Positions 17,505 through 28,135 of a stretch of 64,000 bases of DNA are shown here, piece by piece. The DNA lies in the NCBI RefSeq assembly GCF_003591515.1, contig NZ_QZCG01000016.1:47904-111903 (forward strand). The letters are read 5' to 3'. A program made the translations under genes and the position numbers. This DNA is from Paracoccus onubensis (GTDB lineage: Bacteria > Pseudomonadota > Alphaproteobacteria > Rhodobacterales > Rhodobacteraceae). The number at the start of each line of letters is the position of its first letter. Positions within the stretch are counted from its first letter, which is position 1. Under the pieces are notes generated by a model, which saw only the letters and a program-made list of their open reading frames with translations, had not been told where the DNA came from and did not search any database.

Positions 17505-17581
17505 ATCGCCCAATTCGATCCTGTTAAGACTATCCCCCGCACGCGGCACCTTCCGGTTCGGCTCGGAGGCAGAGCCTGCTC

Positions 17582-18397
17582 TTACAACCCGGCTGCGATC
17601 TTTTCCAGCCATTGGGGTCTCAGGCCGAACCGCGCAGAAATCTGACGGTTCAGGGCCTCTTCGTCCAGTTGCCACGGCAGGCCCGGCCCCATATCACCCG
17701 AATCATTATCGCCGTGAAGCGTGCGGACGAACATCAGCGGACGTGTCACCGCCACGCCCGGCATCCATTGCGCCAGCTTGGAATGATCGTAATTCAATGC
17801 GGTTTCGTCCGCATCCGGAGGCAGGAAAATCGTCAAAGCGGCAGTCGCATTGTGGCAAATACGCGGGATCAGCCTGACCTTGCCTTTCTCGGATCTCAGG
17901 ATCAGGCCGCGCGAATAATCGAGAGACAGCTTGCCCTCGGCTTTCCACAGGCCCTTTACACGACGAAAATCCTTGCGCGCCGCCTCGATGTAATTCACGG
18001 CGACGGCGTCGTCATCGTCATGGCGGAAATGCCCGATCACATCGGCGGACGGATCGATATGCGGCGCGACAGCCGCGCGGCATGCTTTCAGATGATATTT
18101 CATCGGCGGCACCAGCTCCAGCTTCAGTTGCGGGATCTCGGCTTCCAGGTCCCGCAACCTGCCCAGATAGGGCTCGGGCAGATCCGGCCCGGTCATCACG
18201 ACCAGCGTAAAATCGGGATCCGTCTGCATGCGCCATGCCGGAAGAGCGATCTCGGTGAACCAGAACCAGCGTCGCGCAAGCCGCTGGGGATCGTAAAGAT
18301 AAGCCCGCCGTTCATCATAGCTTTCGTGCTCGACCTGGTAGCCACGCATTCCGACATAGGAGAACCGGCAAAGCCCCAGCATCTGTACCCGCATCAT
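17582..18397 (-). CDS. Putative rhamnosyltransferase-family glycosyltransferase, copy B
   Basis: A 271-residue paralogue of the preceding protein, with MRVQMLGLCRFSYVGM at the start, YDERRAYLY near residue 27 and DDDDAVAVNYIEAARKDF at 127-144. Its ATG overlaps the stop codon of the DMT exporter gene by 3 bases (ATGATG, with TGA inside), so it is translated with it. Family membership suggests transfer of a deoxyhexose onto a cell-surface or exported glycan; substrate and product cannot be read from sequence. Confidence 0.82.
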   Translation of the reverse strand: MMRVQMLGLCRFSYVGMRGYQVEHESYDERRAYLYDPQRLARRWFWFTEIALPAWRMQTDPDFTLVVMTGPDLPEPYLGRLRDLEAEIPQLKLELVPPMKYHLKACRAAVAPHIDPSADVIGHFRHDDDDAVAVNYIEAARKDFRRVKGLWKAEGKLSLDYSRGLILRSEKGKVRLIPRICHNATAALTIFLPPDADETALNYDHSKLAQWMPGVAVTRPLMFVRTLHGDNDSGDMGPGLPWQLDEEALNRQISARFGLRPQWLEKIAAGL

Positions 18398-19329
18398 TCC
18401 CCCTTCAATTGCGCTTCACGCCAGATGGAATAGATTCCGGCGCCAACGACAAGCGCCGCCCCGGTCCATGTCCAGATATCCGGCCATTCATGGAACACCA
18501 GCAGCCCTGCCACAATCGCCACGATCAGCGAAACATAGCGGAATGGCGCAACATAGCTGATCTCTCCGATCCGCATCGCGGCAACGGCGGTCATATAGCC
18601 AAGCGTCAGGAACGCACCGCCAAGCATAAGCAAAAGGATTTGTGATATCCCCGGCATAACCCAGCCCTGCCACAGGCTTGCCAGAAAGCCCATCAGGGTC
18701 ACGGTCATTGCGGTATAGAACGCGATCGTGATCGAACTGACCCCCCGCCCGACAGTCCGGGTCACCAGATCACGCATTGCGACAAGCGCCACCGCCGCCA
18801 GGGCCACCAGCGACCAGATCCCGAATGTGTCGCTGCCCGGCCGCAGGATGATCATGACCCCGATCAACCCGATGGCAACCGCGCTCATCCGCCTCCAGCC
18901 CAGTTTTTCGCCGAACAGCAGGGCCGCCGACAACATCACCACAAGCGGCAGCGACTGCATGACTGCCGAAAGATCACCGATCGCCATATTCTGAAGTGCA
19001 TTCAGGAACAGCACCGTCGACCCAAGCTCCCCCACGATCCGGAACGCCATCGCAACACGATCCGTGCGGGGAACCTGCAGGCGCAGCCCGCCGTCCCGCT
19101 GCGCAAGGATCATGATGCCAACCATCACCGCCAGCCCCCGCAAGGTCATGGCCTGATATAGCGGCATATCCTGTGTGACGAATTTCATCACCGTGTCATT
19201 GCAGGTGAATCCAACCATCGAGAAGCACATCAGCAAAGCGCCACGCAGATTGTCTCCGGGCTGATGGGGCTGTGTCCTGATCGAGGCGGGACTGACCCGC
19301 CGGAATGGCGATATAAGTGGCGTGCGCAT
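18394..19329 (-). CDS. DMT superfamily (EamA) transporter
   Basis: A 311-residue inner-membrane protein with ten hydrophobic segments arranged as two EamA repeats (about residues 35-160 and 180-305). The sequence LRGLAVMVGIMIL and the QSLPLVVMLSAALLFGEKLGWRR repeat end are typical of the family. EamA proteins export metabolites or carry nucleotide sugars and small organic molecules. ATG 19329 is chosen for the GAGGGACGGA upstream and because the longer frame to 19479 is not membrane-like. It is the first gene of a three-gene unit with two glycosyltransferases, which hints at export linked to glycan synthesis, but this is inference. Confidence 0.88.
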   Translation of the reverse strand: MRTPLISPFRRVSPASIRTQPHQPGDNLRGALLMCFSMVGFTCNDTVMKFVTQDMPLYQAMTLRGLAVMVGIMILAQRDGGLRLQVPRTDRVAMAFRIVGELGSTVLFLNALQNMAIGDLSAVMQSLPLVVMLSAALLFGEKLGWRRMSAVAIGLIGVMIILRPGSDTFGIWSLVALAAVALVAMRDLVTRTVGRGVSSITIAFYTAMTVTLMGFLASLWQGWVMPGISQILLLMLGGAFLTLGYMTAVAAMRIGEISYVAPFRYVSLIVAIVAGLLVFHEWPDIWTWTGAALVVGAGIYSIWREAQLKGE

Positions 19330-19481
19330 TGATTTCCGTCCCTCTGCCCCAAGCGTTAGGCGGTCGTTCGGGCAGGAGCAAGGGGGAGAGATTACGGATA
19401 GGGGCCGATCAGGCAGCTCTTTCTGCCCGACGCCCCCGGGCCAACAGGATTTACGCCCCGTTCCTTGCCGCAATCGCATAT

Positions 19482-19509
19482 AAAAAGGCCCGGCAAACGC
19501 CGGGCCTTT
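19482..19509 (-). terminator. Terminator of the rpoBC operon
   Basis: AAAGGCCCGGC pairs with GCCGGGCCTTT around AAAC; read on the minus strand it ends in TTTTT. It lies 21 bp after the rpoC stop. Confidence 0.93.
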
Positions 19510-19529
19510 CCTGTCGCTTGGGCAGCGGG

Positions 19530-22500
19530 TTATTCTTGGCTGCCGGTATCGGGTGCCTCGGCCGGGGCGCTTTCCTCTGCCGGAGCGGGCGCAGCCAGAA
19601 CCGCAGCCGCTTCGGCTTCAGCACGGCGGGCATCGATCACCTCGTTGTCGCGCTCGGTGGCGATACGGCGAACGCGCGAGGTCGCGCCACCCGTACCTGC
19701 CGGGATCAGGCGGCCGACGATGACGTTCTCTTTCAGCCCGACCAGCTTGTCGCGCTTGCCCTGAACCGAGGCTTCGGTCAGCACGCGGGTCGTTTCCTGG
19801 AAGGACGCCGCCGAGATGAAGCTGCGGGTCTGCAGGCTGGCCTTGGTGATGCCCAGCAGAACCGGTTCGCCTGTGGCCGGACGGCCGCCGCGCGCTTCGA
19901 TCTTGGCATTTTCGGCGTCGAATTCGTCGCGCTCGACATGCTCGCCTTTCAGAAGCGTGGTCTCGCCGCTGTCGATGATCTCGATCTTCTGAAGCATCTG
20001 GCGAACGATCACCTCGATATGCTTGTCGTTGATCTTCACACCTTGCAGACGATACACGTCCTGAACCTCGTCGATCAGGTAATCGGCAAGCGCCTCGATC
20101 CCCATGATCCGCAGGATGTCATGCGGAGCCGGGTTACCGTCCATGATGTAGTCACCCTTCTGCACGAAGTCGCCTTCCTGCACCGGGATGTGCTTGCCTT
20201 TCGGCACCATGTACTCGACCGGCTCGCGCCCTTCTTCCGACGGCTCGATGGCGATGCGGCGCTTGTTCTTGTAGTCCTTGCCAAAGCGCACATAACCATC
20301 GATTTCGGCGATGATCGCGTGATCCTTGGGACGGCGGGCTTCGAACAGTTCCGCCACGCGGGGCAGACCCCCGGTGATGTCCTTGGTCCGTGCGCCTTCG
20401 CGCGGGATACGTGCAACCACGTCACCCGGACGAATTTCCTGCCCGTCCTCGATCGACAGAATGGCGTCCACCGACATCGGATAGCTGACCGGGTTGCCCT
20501 GCTCGTTGCGAACCGGTTCGCCGTTCTCATCCATGATGATGATCTCGGGCTTCAGATCGTTGCCCTTGGGCGCCGAGCGCCAGTCGGTCACGATCTTCTG
20601 CGACATGCCGGTCGCGTCATCGGTTTCGTCGCGCACGGACACACCCGAGGTCAGATCGACGAATTTGGCCACGCCGCCTTTTTCGGCGATGATCGGCAGG
20701 GTATAGGGATCCCATTCGAACAGCTTGGCGCCACGGATCACCCGCTCACCATCCTTCACGAACAACTTCGAGCCGTAGAACAGCTTGTGATTGGCACGCT
20801 CGTTGCCCTGATCATCAAGAATGACGATCTGCATGTTGCGCGACATCACGACAGGTTCGCCATTCGCGTTGGTCAGAACGTTCTCGTTCCGGAACTGCAC
20901 GGTGCCTTCATGTGCCGAAGCCTGGAAGGATTGCTGTCCGCCCTGCGCGATACCGCCGATATGGAAGGTCCGCATGGTCAGCTGCGTGCCCGGCTCGCCG
21001 ATCGACTGCGCGGCGATGATGCCGACGGCTTCGCCGATATTGACGATCGTGCCGCGCGCCAGATCACGGCCGTAGCACAGCGCACAGATGCCATCCTCGG
21101 ATTCGCAGGTCAGGGCCGAACGGATACGGACGGTAGCCACTCCCGCCGCCTCGATCTCATCCGCCTTGCGCTCGTCGATCAGATCGCCCGCACGGACGAT
21201 GATCTCGTTTTCGCCCGGAACCAGAACATCCTCGGCAGCAACCCGGCCAAGCACACGCTCGGACAGCGGGGCAATCACCTCGCCATCGTTCACGGCAGCC
21301 GCGGCAGTGATCGACTGATCCGTTCCGCAATCATGTTCGCGAATGATGCAGTCCTGCGCGACATCGACCAGACGCCGGGTCAGGTAACCCGAGTTCGCGG
21401 TTTTCAACGCGGTATCCGACAACCCCTTCCGGGCGCCGTGGGTCGAGTTGAAGTATTCAAGAACGGTCAGGCCTTCCTTGAAGTTCGAGATGATCGGCGT
21501 TTCGATGATCTCGCCATTCGGCTTGGCCATCAGCCCACGCATCCCGCCAAGCTGCTTCATCTGGTTGACCGAACCCCGGGCGCCCGAATGCGCCATCATA
21601 TAGACGCTGTTCGGTTCCTTTTCGGCTCCGCCCTCGTCCTTCTTCTTGGCCGAGATGGTGGACATCATGGCTTCGGTCACACGGTCGTTGCATTTCGACC
21701 ATGCGTCCACAACCTTGTTGTACTTCTCGCCCTGGGTGATGAGACCGTCCAGATATTGCTGTTCGAACTCCTTCACCTGGTCCTGCACCTCGTCGACGAT
21801 CGTCCATTTGTTATCGGGAACGACCATATCGTCCTTGCCGAAGCTGATGCCGGCGCGGAACGCCTCGCGGAAACCCATGCCCATGATCTGGTCACAGAAG
21901 ATCACCGACTCTTTCTGGCCACAGTAACGATAGACCGTGTCGATGACATACTGCACGTCTTTCTTGCGCAGCAGTCGGTTGACCAGCTCGAACGGAGCCT
22001 TGGCATTCATCGGCAACAACGCACCCAGCCGGATCCGGCCCGGTGTCGTCTCGTAGCGCTTGATGACCTCGTTGCCGTTCTCGTCGATCTGGCGCAGACG
22101 GGCGGTGACCCGTGCGTGCAGATGCACCTCACCGGCGGCAAGTGCGTGCTCGACCTCTTCGACATTGGCGAAGACCATGCCCTCGCCCTTCATGCCCTCG
22201 CGCTCCATCGTGATGTAATAGAGACCAAGGATCATGTCCTGAGACGGCACGATAATCGGCGCGCCGTTGGCGGGCGACAGCACGTTGTTCGTGGACATCA
22301 TCAGCACGCGGGCTTCAAGCTGGGCCTCCAGCGACAGCGGCACGTGAACAGCCATCTGGTCGCCGTCGAAATCGGCGTTGAAGGCCGAACAGACCAGCGG
22401 ATGAAGCTGGATCGCCTTGCCCTCGATCAGGATCGGCTCGAATGCCTGAATGCCCAGACGGTGCAGCGTCGGCGCGCGGTTCAGCAGAACCGGATGCTCA

Positions 22501-23759
22501 CGGATGACTTCATCGAGAATATCCCAAACCTCGGGACGCTCCTTCTCGACCAGCTTTTTCGCCTGTTTGACGGTGCTGGACAGCCCTTTCGCCTCAAGCC
22601 GCGAATAGATGAACGGCTTGAACAGCTCCAGCGCCATTTTCTTGGGCAGGCCGCATTGATGCAGTTTCAGTTCCGGCCCGGTCACGATGACCGAGCGGCC
22701 CGAAAAGTCGACGCGCTTGCCCAGCAGGTTCTGACGGAAACGCCCCTGCTTGCCTTTCAGCATATCCGACAGCGATTTCAGCGGACGACGGTTGTTGCCG
22801 GTGATGACACGGCCGCGACGACCATTGTCGAACAGCGCATCAACCGATTCCTGCAACATCCGCTTTTCGTTACGCACGATGATATCGGGCGCACGAAGCT
22901 CGATCAGGCGCTTCAGGCGGTTATTCCGGTTGATCACCCGGCGATAGAGATCGTTCAGGTCCGAGGTCGCAAACCGGCCACCGTCCAGCGGCACCAGAGG
23001 GCGCAGCTCCGGCGGAATGACCGGAAGAACGGTCATGACCATCCATTCCGGACGGTTGCCGGATTCAAGGAAGCTCTCGACGATTTTCAGTCGTTTGATG
23101 ATCTTTTTCGGCTTCAGTTCGCCGGTCGCCTCTTTCAGATCTTCGCGCAGTTGTTCGGCAGTCGCGCCAAGATCGATATTGGCCAGCATGGTCCGGATCG
23201 CTTCCGCGCCGATATCGGCGGTGAAAGCGTCGGCACCCCAGTTGTCCTGAGCGTCCATGAACTCTTCTTCGGTCATCAACTGACCATAGGTCAGATCCGT
23301 CAGACCGGGTTCGATCACGACGTAATTCTCGAAATAGAGAATCCGCTCAAGATCGCGCAGGGTCATGTCCAGCATCAACCCGATGCGCGACGGCAGCGAC
23401 TTGAGGAACCAGATATGCGCAACCGGCGCGGCCAGTTCGATATGGCCCATGCGTTCACGGCGGACCTTTTGCAGCGTGACTTCAACGCCGCATTTCTCGC
23501 AGACGAGGCCGCGATATTTCATCCGCTTGTATTTGCCGCAAAGGCATTCGTAATCCTTGATCGGCCCGAAAATCCGGGCGCAGAACAGGCCATCGCGTTC
23601 CGGCTTGAAGGTCCGGTAGTTGATGGTTTCGGGTTTCTTCACCTCGCCAAAGGACCACGCGAGGATTTCCTCGGGTGATGCGAGCGAGATCTTGATTTCA
23701 TCGAACTGCCGAGGCGCGGCCATCGGGTTCAAGGGATTGGTGGCAAGTTCCTGGTTCAT
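19530..23759 (-). CDS. rpoC: DNA-directed RNA polymerase subunit beta'
   Basis: A 1409-residue beta' subunit. The N-terminal zinc-binding site has Cys72, Cys74, Cys87 and Cys90. The catalytic magnesium motif NADFDGDQMAVH lies near residue 460. The second zinc site is around CESEDGICALC in the later half, and the bridge helix, trigger loop and C-terminal jaw regions are present. The C-terminus ends in a low-complexity Ala/Pro/Glu tail (about the last 35 residues) absent from E. coli. It is 52 bp downstream of rpoB in the same transcript and followed by a strong terminator. Confidence 0.99.
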   Translation of the reverse strand: MNQELATNPLNPMAAPRQFDEIKISLASPEEILAWSFGEVKKPETINYRTFKPERDGLFCARIFGPIKDYECLCGKYKRMKYRGLVCEKCGVEVTLQKVRRERMGHIELAAPVAHIWFLKSLPSRIGLMLDMTLRDLERILYFENYVVIEPGLTDLTYGQLMTEEEFMDAQDNWGADAFTADIGAEAIRTMLANIDLGATAEQLREDLKEATGELKPKKIIKRLKIVESFLESGNRPEWMVMTVLPVIPPELRPLVPLDGGRFATSDLNDLYRRVINRNNRLKRLIELRAPDIIVRNEKRMLQESVDALFDNGRRGRVITGNNRRPLKSLSDMLKGKQGRFRQNLLGKRVDFSGRSVIVTGPELKLHQCGLPKKMALELFKPFIYSRLEAKGLSSTVKQAKKLVEKERPEVWDILDEVIREHPVLLNRAPTLHRLGIQAFEPILIEGKAIQLHPLVCSAFNADFDGDQMAVHVPLSLEAQLEARVLMMSTNNVLSPANGAPIIVPSQDMILGLYYITMEREGMKGEGMVFANVEEVEHALAAGEVHLHARVTARLRQIDENGNEVIKRYETTPGRIRLGALLPMNAKAPFELVNRLLRKKDVQYVIDTVYRYCGQKESVIFCDQIMGMGFREAFRAGISFGKDDMVVPDNKWTIVDEVQDQVKEFEQQYLDGLITQGEKYNKVVDAWSKCNDRVTEAMMSTISAKKKDEGGAEKEPNSVYMMAHSGARGSVNQMKQLGGMRGLMAKPNGEIIETPIISNFKEGLTVLEYFNSTHGARKGLSDTALKTANSGYLTRRLVDVAQDCIIREHDCGTDQSITAAAAVNDGEVIAPLSERVLGRVAAEDVLVPGENEIIVRAGDLIDERKADEIEAAGVATVRIRSALTCESEDGICALCYGRDLARGTIVNIGEAVGIIAAQSIGEPGTQLTMRTFHIGGIAQGGQQSFQASAHEGTVQFRNENVLTNANGEPVVMSRNMQIVILDDQGNERANHKLFYGSKLFVKDGERVIRGAKLFEWDPYTLPIIAEKGGVAKFVDLTSGVSVRDETDDATGMSQKIVTDWRSAPKGNDLKPEIIIMDENGEPVRNEQGNPVSYPMSVDAILSIEDGQEIRPGDVVARIPREGARTKDITGGLPRVAELFEARRPKDHAIIAEIDGYVRFGKDYKNKRRIAIEPSEEGREPVEYMVPKGKHIPVQEGDFVQKGDYIMDGNPAPHDILRIMGIEALADYLIDEVQDVYRLQGVKINDKHIEVIVRQMLQKIEIIDSGETTLLKGEHVERDEFDAENAKIEARGGRPATGEPVLLGITKASLQTRSFISAASFQETTRVLTEASVQGKRDKLVGLKENVIVGRLIPAGTGGATSRVRRIATERDNEVIDARRAEAEAAAVLAAPAPAEESAPAEAPDTGSQE

Positions 23760-23811
23760 TTTTCAATCCTTGTGAAAGGGCGCGGAAGAAGGGTGGTGAG
23801 GGTGGCAGCCC

Positions 23812-26800
23812 TCACTCTTCCTCTTCCTCCGCATCCAGGAGTTCCATATTGAGGCCCAGACCCCGGACCTCCTTGACCAGCACGTTGAACGATTCGGGCA
23901 CACCGGCTTCGAAATTGTCCTCGCCCTTGACGATGGACTCGTAGACCTTGGTGCGGCCCGCCACGTCGTCCGACTTCACCGTCAGCATTTCCTGCAGGGT
24001 ATAGGCGGCGCCATAGGCTTCCAGCGCCCAGACCTCCATCTCACCCAGACGCTGACCGCCGAACTGCGCCTTACCGCCCAGCGGCTGCTGGGTCACAAGG
24101 CTGTAAGGTCCGGTCGAGCGGGCATGCATCTTGTCGTCGACAAGGTGATGCAGCTTCAGGATATATTTCATGCCCACGGTAACCGGACGCGCGAACTGCT
24201 CGCCCGTGCGGCCGTCGAAGACGATGGATTGCCCCGAAGTATCGAAACCGGCGCGGGTCAATGCGTCGTTGATATCGGCCTCCTTGGCACCGTCAAAGAC
24301 CGGCGTCGCGATCGGAACACCCGTACGCACCGCCTCGGCATGCTCGACAAGCCTGTCATCGTCCATATCCGCGAAGGTATCGGCATAGATGTCGTCGCCG
24401 TAGCCGTTCTGCATGGCGTCCCGAACCGGGCTCATATCGCCATCGCGGCGATAGGCTTCAAGCGCCTCGTCGATCTTGATGCCAAGACCGCGCGATGCCC
24501 AACCCATATGGGTTTCGAGGATCTGCCCGACATTCATCCGCGACGGCACGCCCAGCGGGTTCATCACCAGATCGACCGGGGTTCCGTCCGCAAGGAACGG
24601 CATATCCTCCATCGGCACGACTTTCGAGACGACACCCTTGTTGCCGTGACGACCGGCCATCTTGTCGCCCGCCTGAAGCTTGCGCTTCACGGCGACGAAA
24701 ACCTTGACCATCTTCATCACGCCCGGCGGCAGATCGTCACCTTGACGGACCTTTTCGACCTTGTCTTCAAAGCGAGCCTCAAGCGCCTTCTTCTGGCTGT
24801 CGTATTGCTGATTCAGCGCCTCGACTTCCTTGGCGATATCCTCTTCACTGACCGCAAGCTGCCACCACTGGCCACGGCTCAGCGTGCCCAGCAGTTCTTC
24901 GGTGATCTCGGATTTCGGCTTGATGCCTTTCGGTCCTTTGACGGCAAGCTTGCCGATGATCAGCGATTTCAGGCGCGCATAGATGTTACGGTCAAGGATC
25001 GCCTGCTCGTCGTCACGGTCGCGTGCCAGACGCTCGACTTCCTCGCGCTCGATCTGCAACGCACGCTCGTCTTTGTCGACGCCGTGGCGGTTGAAGACCC
25101 GCACTTCGACAATGGTCCCGTAAGCACCCGGCGGCAGACGCAGCGAGGTATCGCGAACATCCGACGCCTTTTCACCGAAGATCGCGCGAAGCAGCTTTTC
25201 TTCAGGCGTCATCGGGCTTTCGCCCTTGGGCGTGATCTTACCGACCAGAATATCGCCCGGTCCGACCTCGGCCCCGATATAGACGACGCCCGCTTCATCA
25301 AGATTGCGCAGCGCCTCTTCACCCACGTTCGGGATATCGCGGGTGATTTCCTCGGGCCCAAGCTTGGTATCACGCGCGGCGACTTCATACTCATCGATAT
25401 GGATCGAGGTGAATACGTCGTCACGGTGAATCCGCTCGGAGATCAGGATCGAGTCCTCGTAGTTGTAGCCGTTCCACGGCATGAAGGCGACGACCACGTT
25501 CCGCCCAATGGCCAGTTCCCCCAGATCGGTCGAGGGACCGTCGGCAATCACCTGACCGCCCACGACTTTCTCGCCCACCTTGACCAGCGGACGCTGGTTG
25601 ATGGTCGAGGATTGGTTCGAACGCTTGAACTTGCGCAGACGGTAGATATCCACGCCCGCATCGCCGGCTTCCAGCCCTTCGGTGGCGCGGACAACGATCC
25701 GCTGGGCATCGACCTGATCGATGACCCCGCCACGACGCGCCATGATCGCAGCGCCGGAATCGCGGGCCACGATGGCCTCCATCCCGGTACCGACGAAAGG
25801 CGCTTCGGCCCGCAGCAGCGGCACGGCCTGACGTTGCATGTTCGAGCCCATCAAGGCGCGGTTGGCGTCGTCGTTTTCAAGGAACGGAATCAACGCGGCA
25901 GCGACCGAAACCAGCTGCTTGGGCGACACGTCGATCAGATCGACGGCATCGACCGGGTTCAGCATGAAATCGCCCGCCTGACGGGTGCTGACCAGTTCCT
26001 GAACGAATTTGCCGTTTTCATCCAGCTCCGCATTGGCCTGCGCGACCGTGTGGCGCATCTCCTCTGTCGCCGACATATAGACGACGTCGTCGGTCACCTG
26101 ACCGTCTTCGACCTTGCGATAAGGGGTTTCGATAAAGCCGTATTTGTTCACCCGCGCGAAAGTCGCGAGGCTGTTGATCAGACCGATATTCTGGCCTTCC
26201 GGCGTTTCGATCGGGCACATCCGGCCATAATGGGTCGGGTGAACGTCGCGAACCTCGAAGCCCGCACGCTCGCGCGTCAGACCGCCCGGCCCAAGCGCCG
26301 ACAGGCGGCGTTTATGCGTCACCTCTGACAGCGGGTTGGTCTGGTCCATGAATTGCGAAAGCTGCGACGACCCGAAGAATTCACGCACCGCGGCCGCCGC
26401 CGGTTTGGCGTTGATCAGATCCTGCGGCATCACGGTGTCGATTTCAGTCTGCGACATGCGCTCGCGGATCGCCCGCTCCATACGCAGCAGGCCGACGCGA
26501 TACTGGTTCTCCATCAATTCGCCGACCGAACGCACACGCCGGTTGCCCAAATGGTCGATATCGTCGATCTCACCCTTGCCGTCGCGCAGTTCCACAAGGC
26601 CGCGCACACAGGCCACGATATCCTCGGGGCGCAGGGTGCGCTGCGTGTCCGGCGCATCCAGATCCAGACGCATATTCATCTTGACCCGGCCGACGGCGGA
26701 CAGATCGTAACGCTCGGAATCGAAGAACAGGCTGTCGAAAAGGGTCGAGGCGGCCTCGACGGTGGGCGGCTCGCCCGGGCGCATGACGCGATAGATATCC

Positions 26801-27951
26801 ATCAACGCCTGTTCCCGATTCATGTTCTTGTCCGAGGCCATCGTGTTGCGGATATAAGGGCCGACATTGACGTGATCGATATCCAGAACCGGAATATCCG
26901 CCACGCCATTATCCAGCAGCACCTTCAGCAGGCCACCGCTCAGGTCGCCTTCCTTGTCATATTCCGCCGTGATCTCATCGCCGGCCTCGGCATAGATGAA
27001 ACCGGTTTCCTCGTTGATGATATCCTTGGCGACGAAACGGCCGACGATACGGTCGAAGGGAACAAGCAGGTTCACCTGCTCGCCCGAATCCAGCAATTGC
27101 TTGACCAAACGCGGAGTCACCTTGTCGCCCGCCTTGGTGATCACTTCACCGGTATCGGCATTCACCAGATCATAGGCCGGGCGCGTACCACGGACCCGCT
27201 CGGGGAAGAAGCGCGTGATCCAGCCCTGATTCTTGCGCAGAGTGTAGTCAACCGTCTCATAGAAAGCATCCATGATGCCTTCCTGATCCATGCCAAGCGC
27301 GTAAAGCAGGGTCGTCACCGGCAATTTCCGGCGGCGGTCGATGCGCGCGAAAACCAGATCCTTGGCGTCGAACTCGAAATCCAGCCAGGAACCGCGATAG
27401 GGGATGATCCGGCAGGCGAACAGCAGCTTGCCCGAGCTGTGCGTCTTGCCACGGTCATGGTCGAAGAACACGCCGGGGCTGCGATGCATCTGGCTGACGA
27501 CAACACGTTCGGTTCCGTTCACGATGAAGGTACCGTTCTGGGTCATCAGGGGCATATCGCCCATATAGACGTCTTGTTCCTTGATATCCTTGACGGAACG
27601 CGCCCCGGTATTCTCGTCGACATCGAACACGATCAGCCGCAGGGTGACCTTCAGCGGCGCCGAAAAGGTCATGTCGCGCTGCTGGCATTCGTCGACATCG
27701 TATTTCGGACGTTCGAGAGCGTATTTCACGAATTCCAGCGTCGCGGTTTCGTTGAAATCCTTGATCGGAAACACCGACTGGAAAACACCCTGAATGCCGT
27801 CGCCGTCGTTATGACCCTCGCCTTCACCCGATTTCAGGAAAAGTTCGTAAGAAGATTTCTGAACCTCGATCAGGTTCGGCATCTCCAGTACTTCGCGGAT
27901 ATTGCCATAATAGCGGCGGATACGCTTCTGACCGACATAAGATTGCGCCAT
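23812..27951 (-). CDS. rpoB: DNA-directed RNA polymerase subunit beta
   Basis: A 1379-residue beta subunit. The rifampicin pocket reads GSSQLSQFMDQTNPLSEV then THKRRLSALGPGG, the rifampicin-sensitive form. The catalytic-region GYNYEDSILIS and C-terminal MEVWALEAYGAAYTLQEML segments are present, ending in an acidic DAEEEEE. Length is close to E. coli (1342) with modest insertions. It lies 239 bp downstream of rplL, a gap containing a large hairpin, and 52 bp before rpoC. Confidence 0.99.
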   Translation of the reverse strand: MAQSYVGQKRIRRYYGNIREVLEMPNLIEVQKSSYELFLKSGEGEGHNDGDGIQGVFQSVFPIKDFNETATLEFVKYALERPKYDVDECQQRDMTFSAPLKVTLRLIVFDVDENTGARSVKDIKEQDVYMGDMPLMTQNGTFIVNGTERVVVSQMHRSPGVFFDHDRGKTHSSGKLLFACRIIPYRGSWLDFEFDAKDLVFARIDRRRKLPVTTLLYALGMDQEGIMDAFYETVDYTLRKNQGWITRFFPERVRGTRPAYDLVNADTGEVITKAGDKVTPRLVKQLLDSGEQVNLLVPFDRIVGRFVAKDIINEETGFIYAEAGDEITAEYDKEGDLSGGLLKVLLDNGVADIPVLDIDHVNVGPYIRNTMASDKNMNREQALMDIYRVMRPGEPPTVEAASTLFDSLFFDSERYDLSAVGRVKMNMRLDLDAPDTQRTLRPEDIVACVRGLVELRDGKGEIDDIDHLGNRRVRSVGELMENQYRVGLLRMERAIRERMSQTEIDTVMPQDLINAKPAAAAVREFFGSSQLSQFMDQTNPLSEVTHKRRLSALGPGGLTRERAGFEVRDVHPTHYGRMCPIETPEGQNIGLINSLATFARVNKYGFIETPYRKVEDGQVTDDVVYMSATEEMRHTVAQANAELDENGKFVQELVSTRQAGDFMLNPVDAVDLIDVSPKQLVSVAAALIPFLENDDANRALMGSNMQRQAVPLLRAEAPFVGTGMEAIVARDSGAAIMARRGGVIDQVDAQRIVVRATEGLEAGDAGVDIYRLRKFKRSNQSSTINQRPLVKVGEKVVGGQVIADGPSTDLGELAIGRNVVVAFMPWNGYNYEDSILISERIHRDDVFTSIHIDEYEVAARDTKLGPEEITRDIPNVGEEALRNLDEAGVVYIGAEVGPGDILVGKITPKGESPMTPEEKLLRAIFGEKASDVRDTSLRLPPGAYGTIVEVRVFNRHGVDKDERALQIEREEVERLARDRDDEQAILDRNIYARLKSLIIGKLAVKGPKGIKPKSEITEELLGTLSRGQWWQLAVSEEDIAKEVEALNQQYDSQKKALEARFEDKVEKVRQGDDLPPGVMKMVKVFVAVKRKLQAGDKMAGRHGNKGVVSKVVPMEDMPFLADGTPVDLVMNPLGVPSRMNVGQILETHMGWASRGLGIKIDEALEAYRRDGDMSPVRDAMQNGYGDDIYADTFADMDDDRLVEHAEAVRTGVPIATPVFDGAKEADINDALTRAGFDTSGQSIVFDGRTGEQFARPVTVGMKYILKLHHLVDDKMHARSTGPYSLVTQQPLGGKAQFGGQRLGEMEVWALEAYGAAYTLQEMLTVKSDDVAGRTKVYESIVKGEDNFEAGVPESFNVLVKEVRGLGLNMELLDAEEEEE

Positions 27952-28135
27952 GGGATCTAGTCACCTTTCGTCTTCGCTCGCGTCTCGGGTCGGGGCCCCC
28001 GAGGCGCGGCCTGCGAATACAGGGTTGGAGTTCCATACTTGCCGCCCGTCCCACCGTGCAGCGCCCGAACTCCGAACATGCCCTGAAGGAAGGTCTGACG
28101 TTGCGTCACCGCAAACCGCCCTTCAAGACAGGTTC

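Noticed and set aside
19317..23678. Very long plus-strand open frame (about 1450 codons)
   Set aside because: It is antisense to rpoC, lacks recognisable domains and is rich in His/Arg/Asp as expected from the complement of GC-rich coding DNA. The same applies to long antisense frames over rpoB (24124-26328, 26353-27960), fusA/tuf (12380-15514), phaC (3815-5569) and ilvD (39206-40966).
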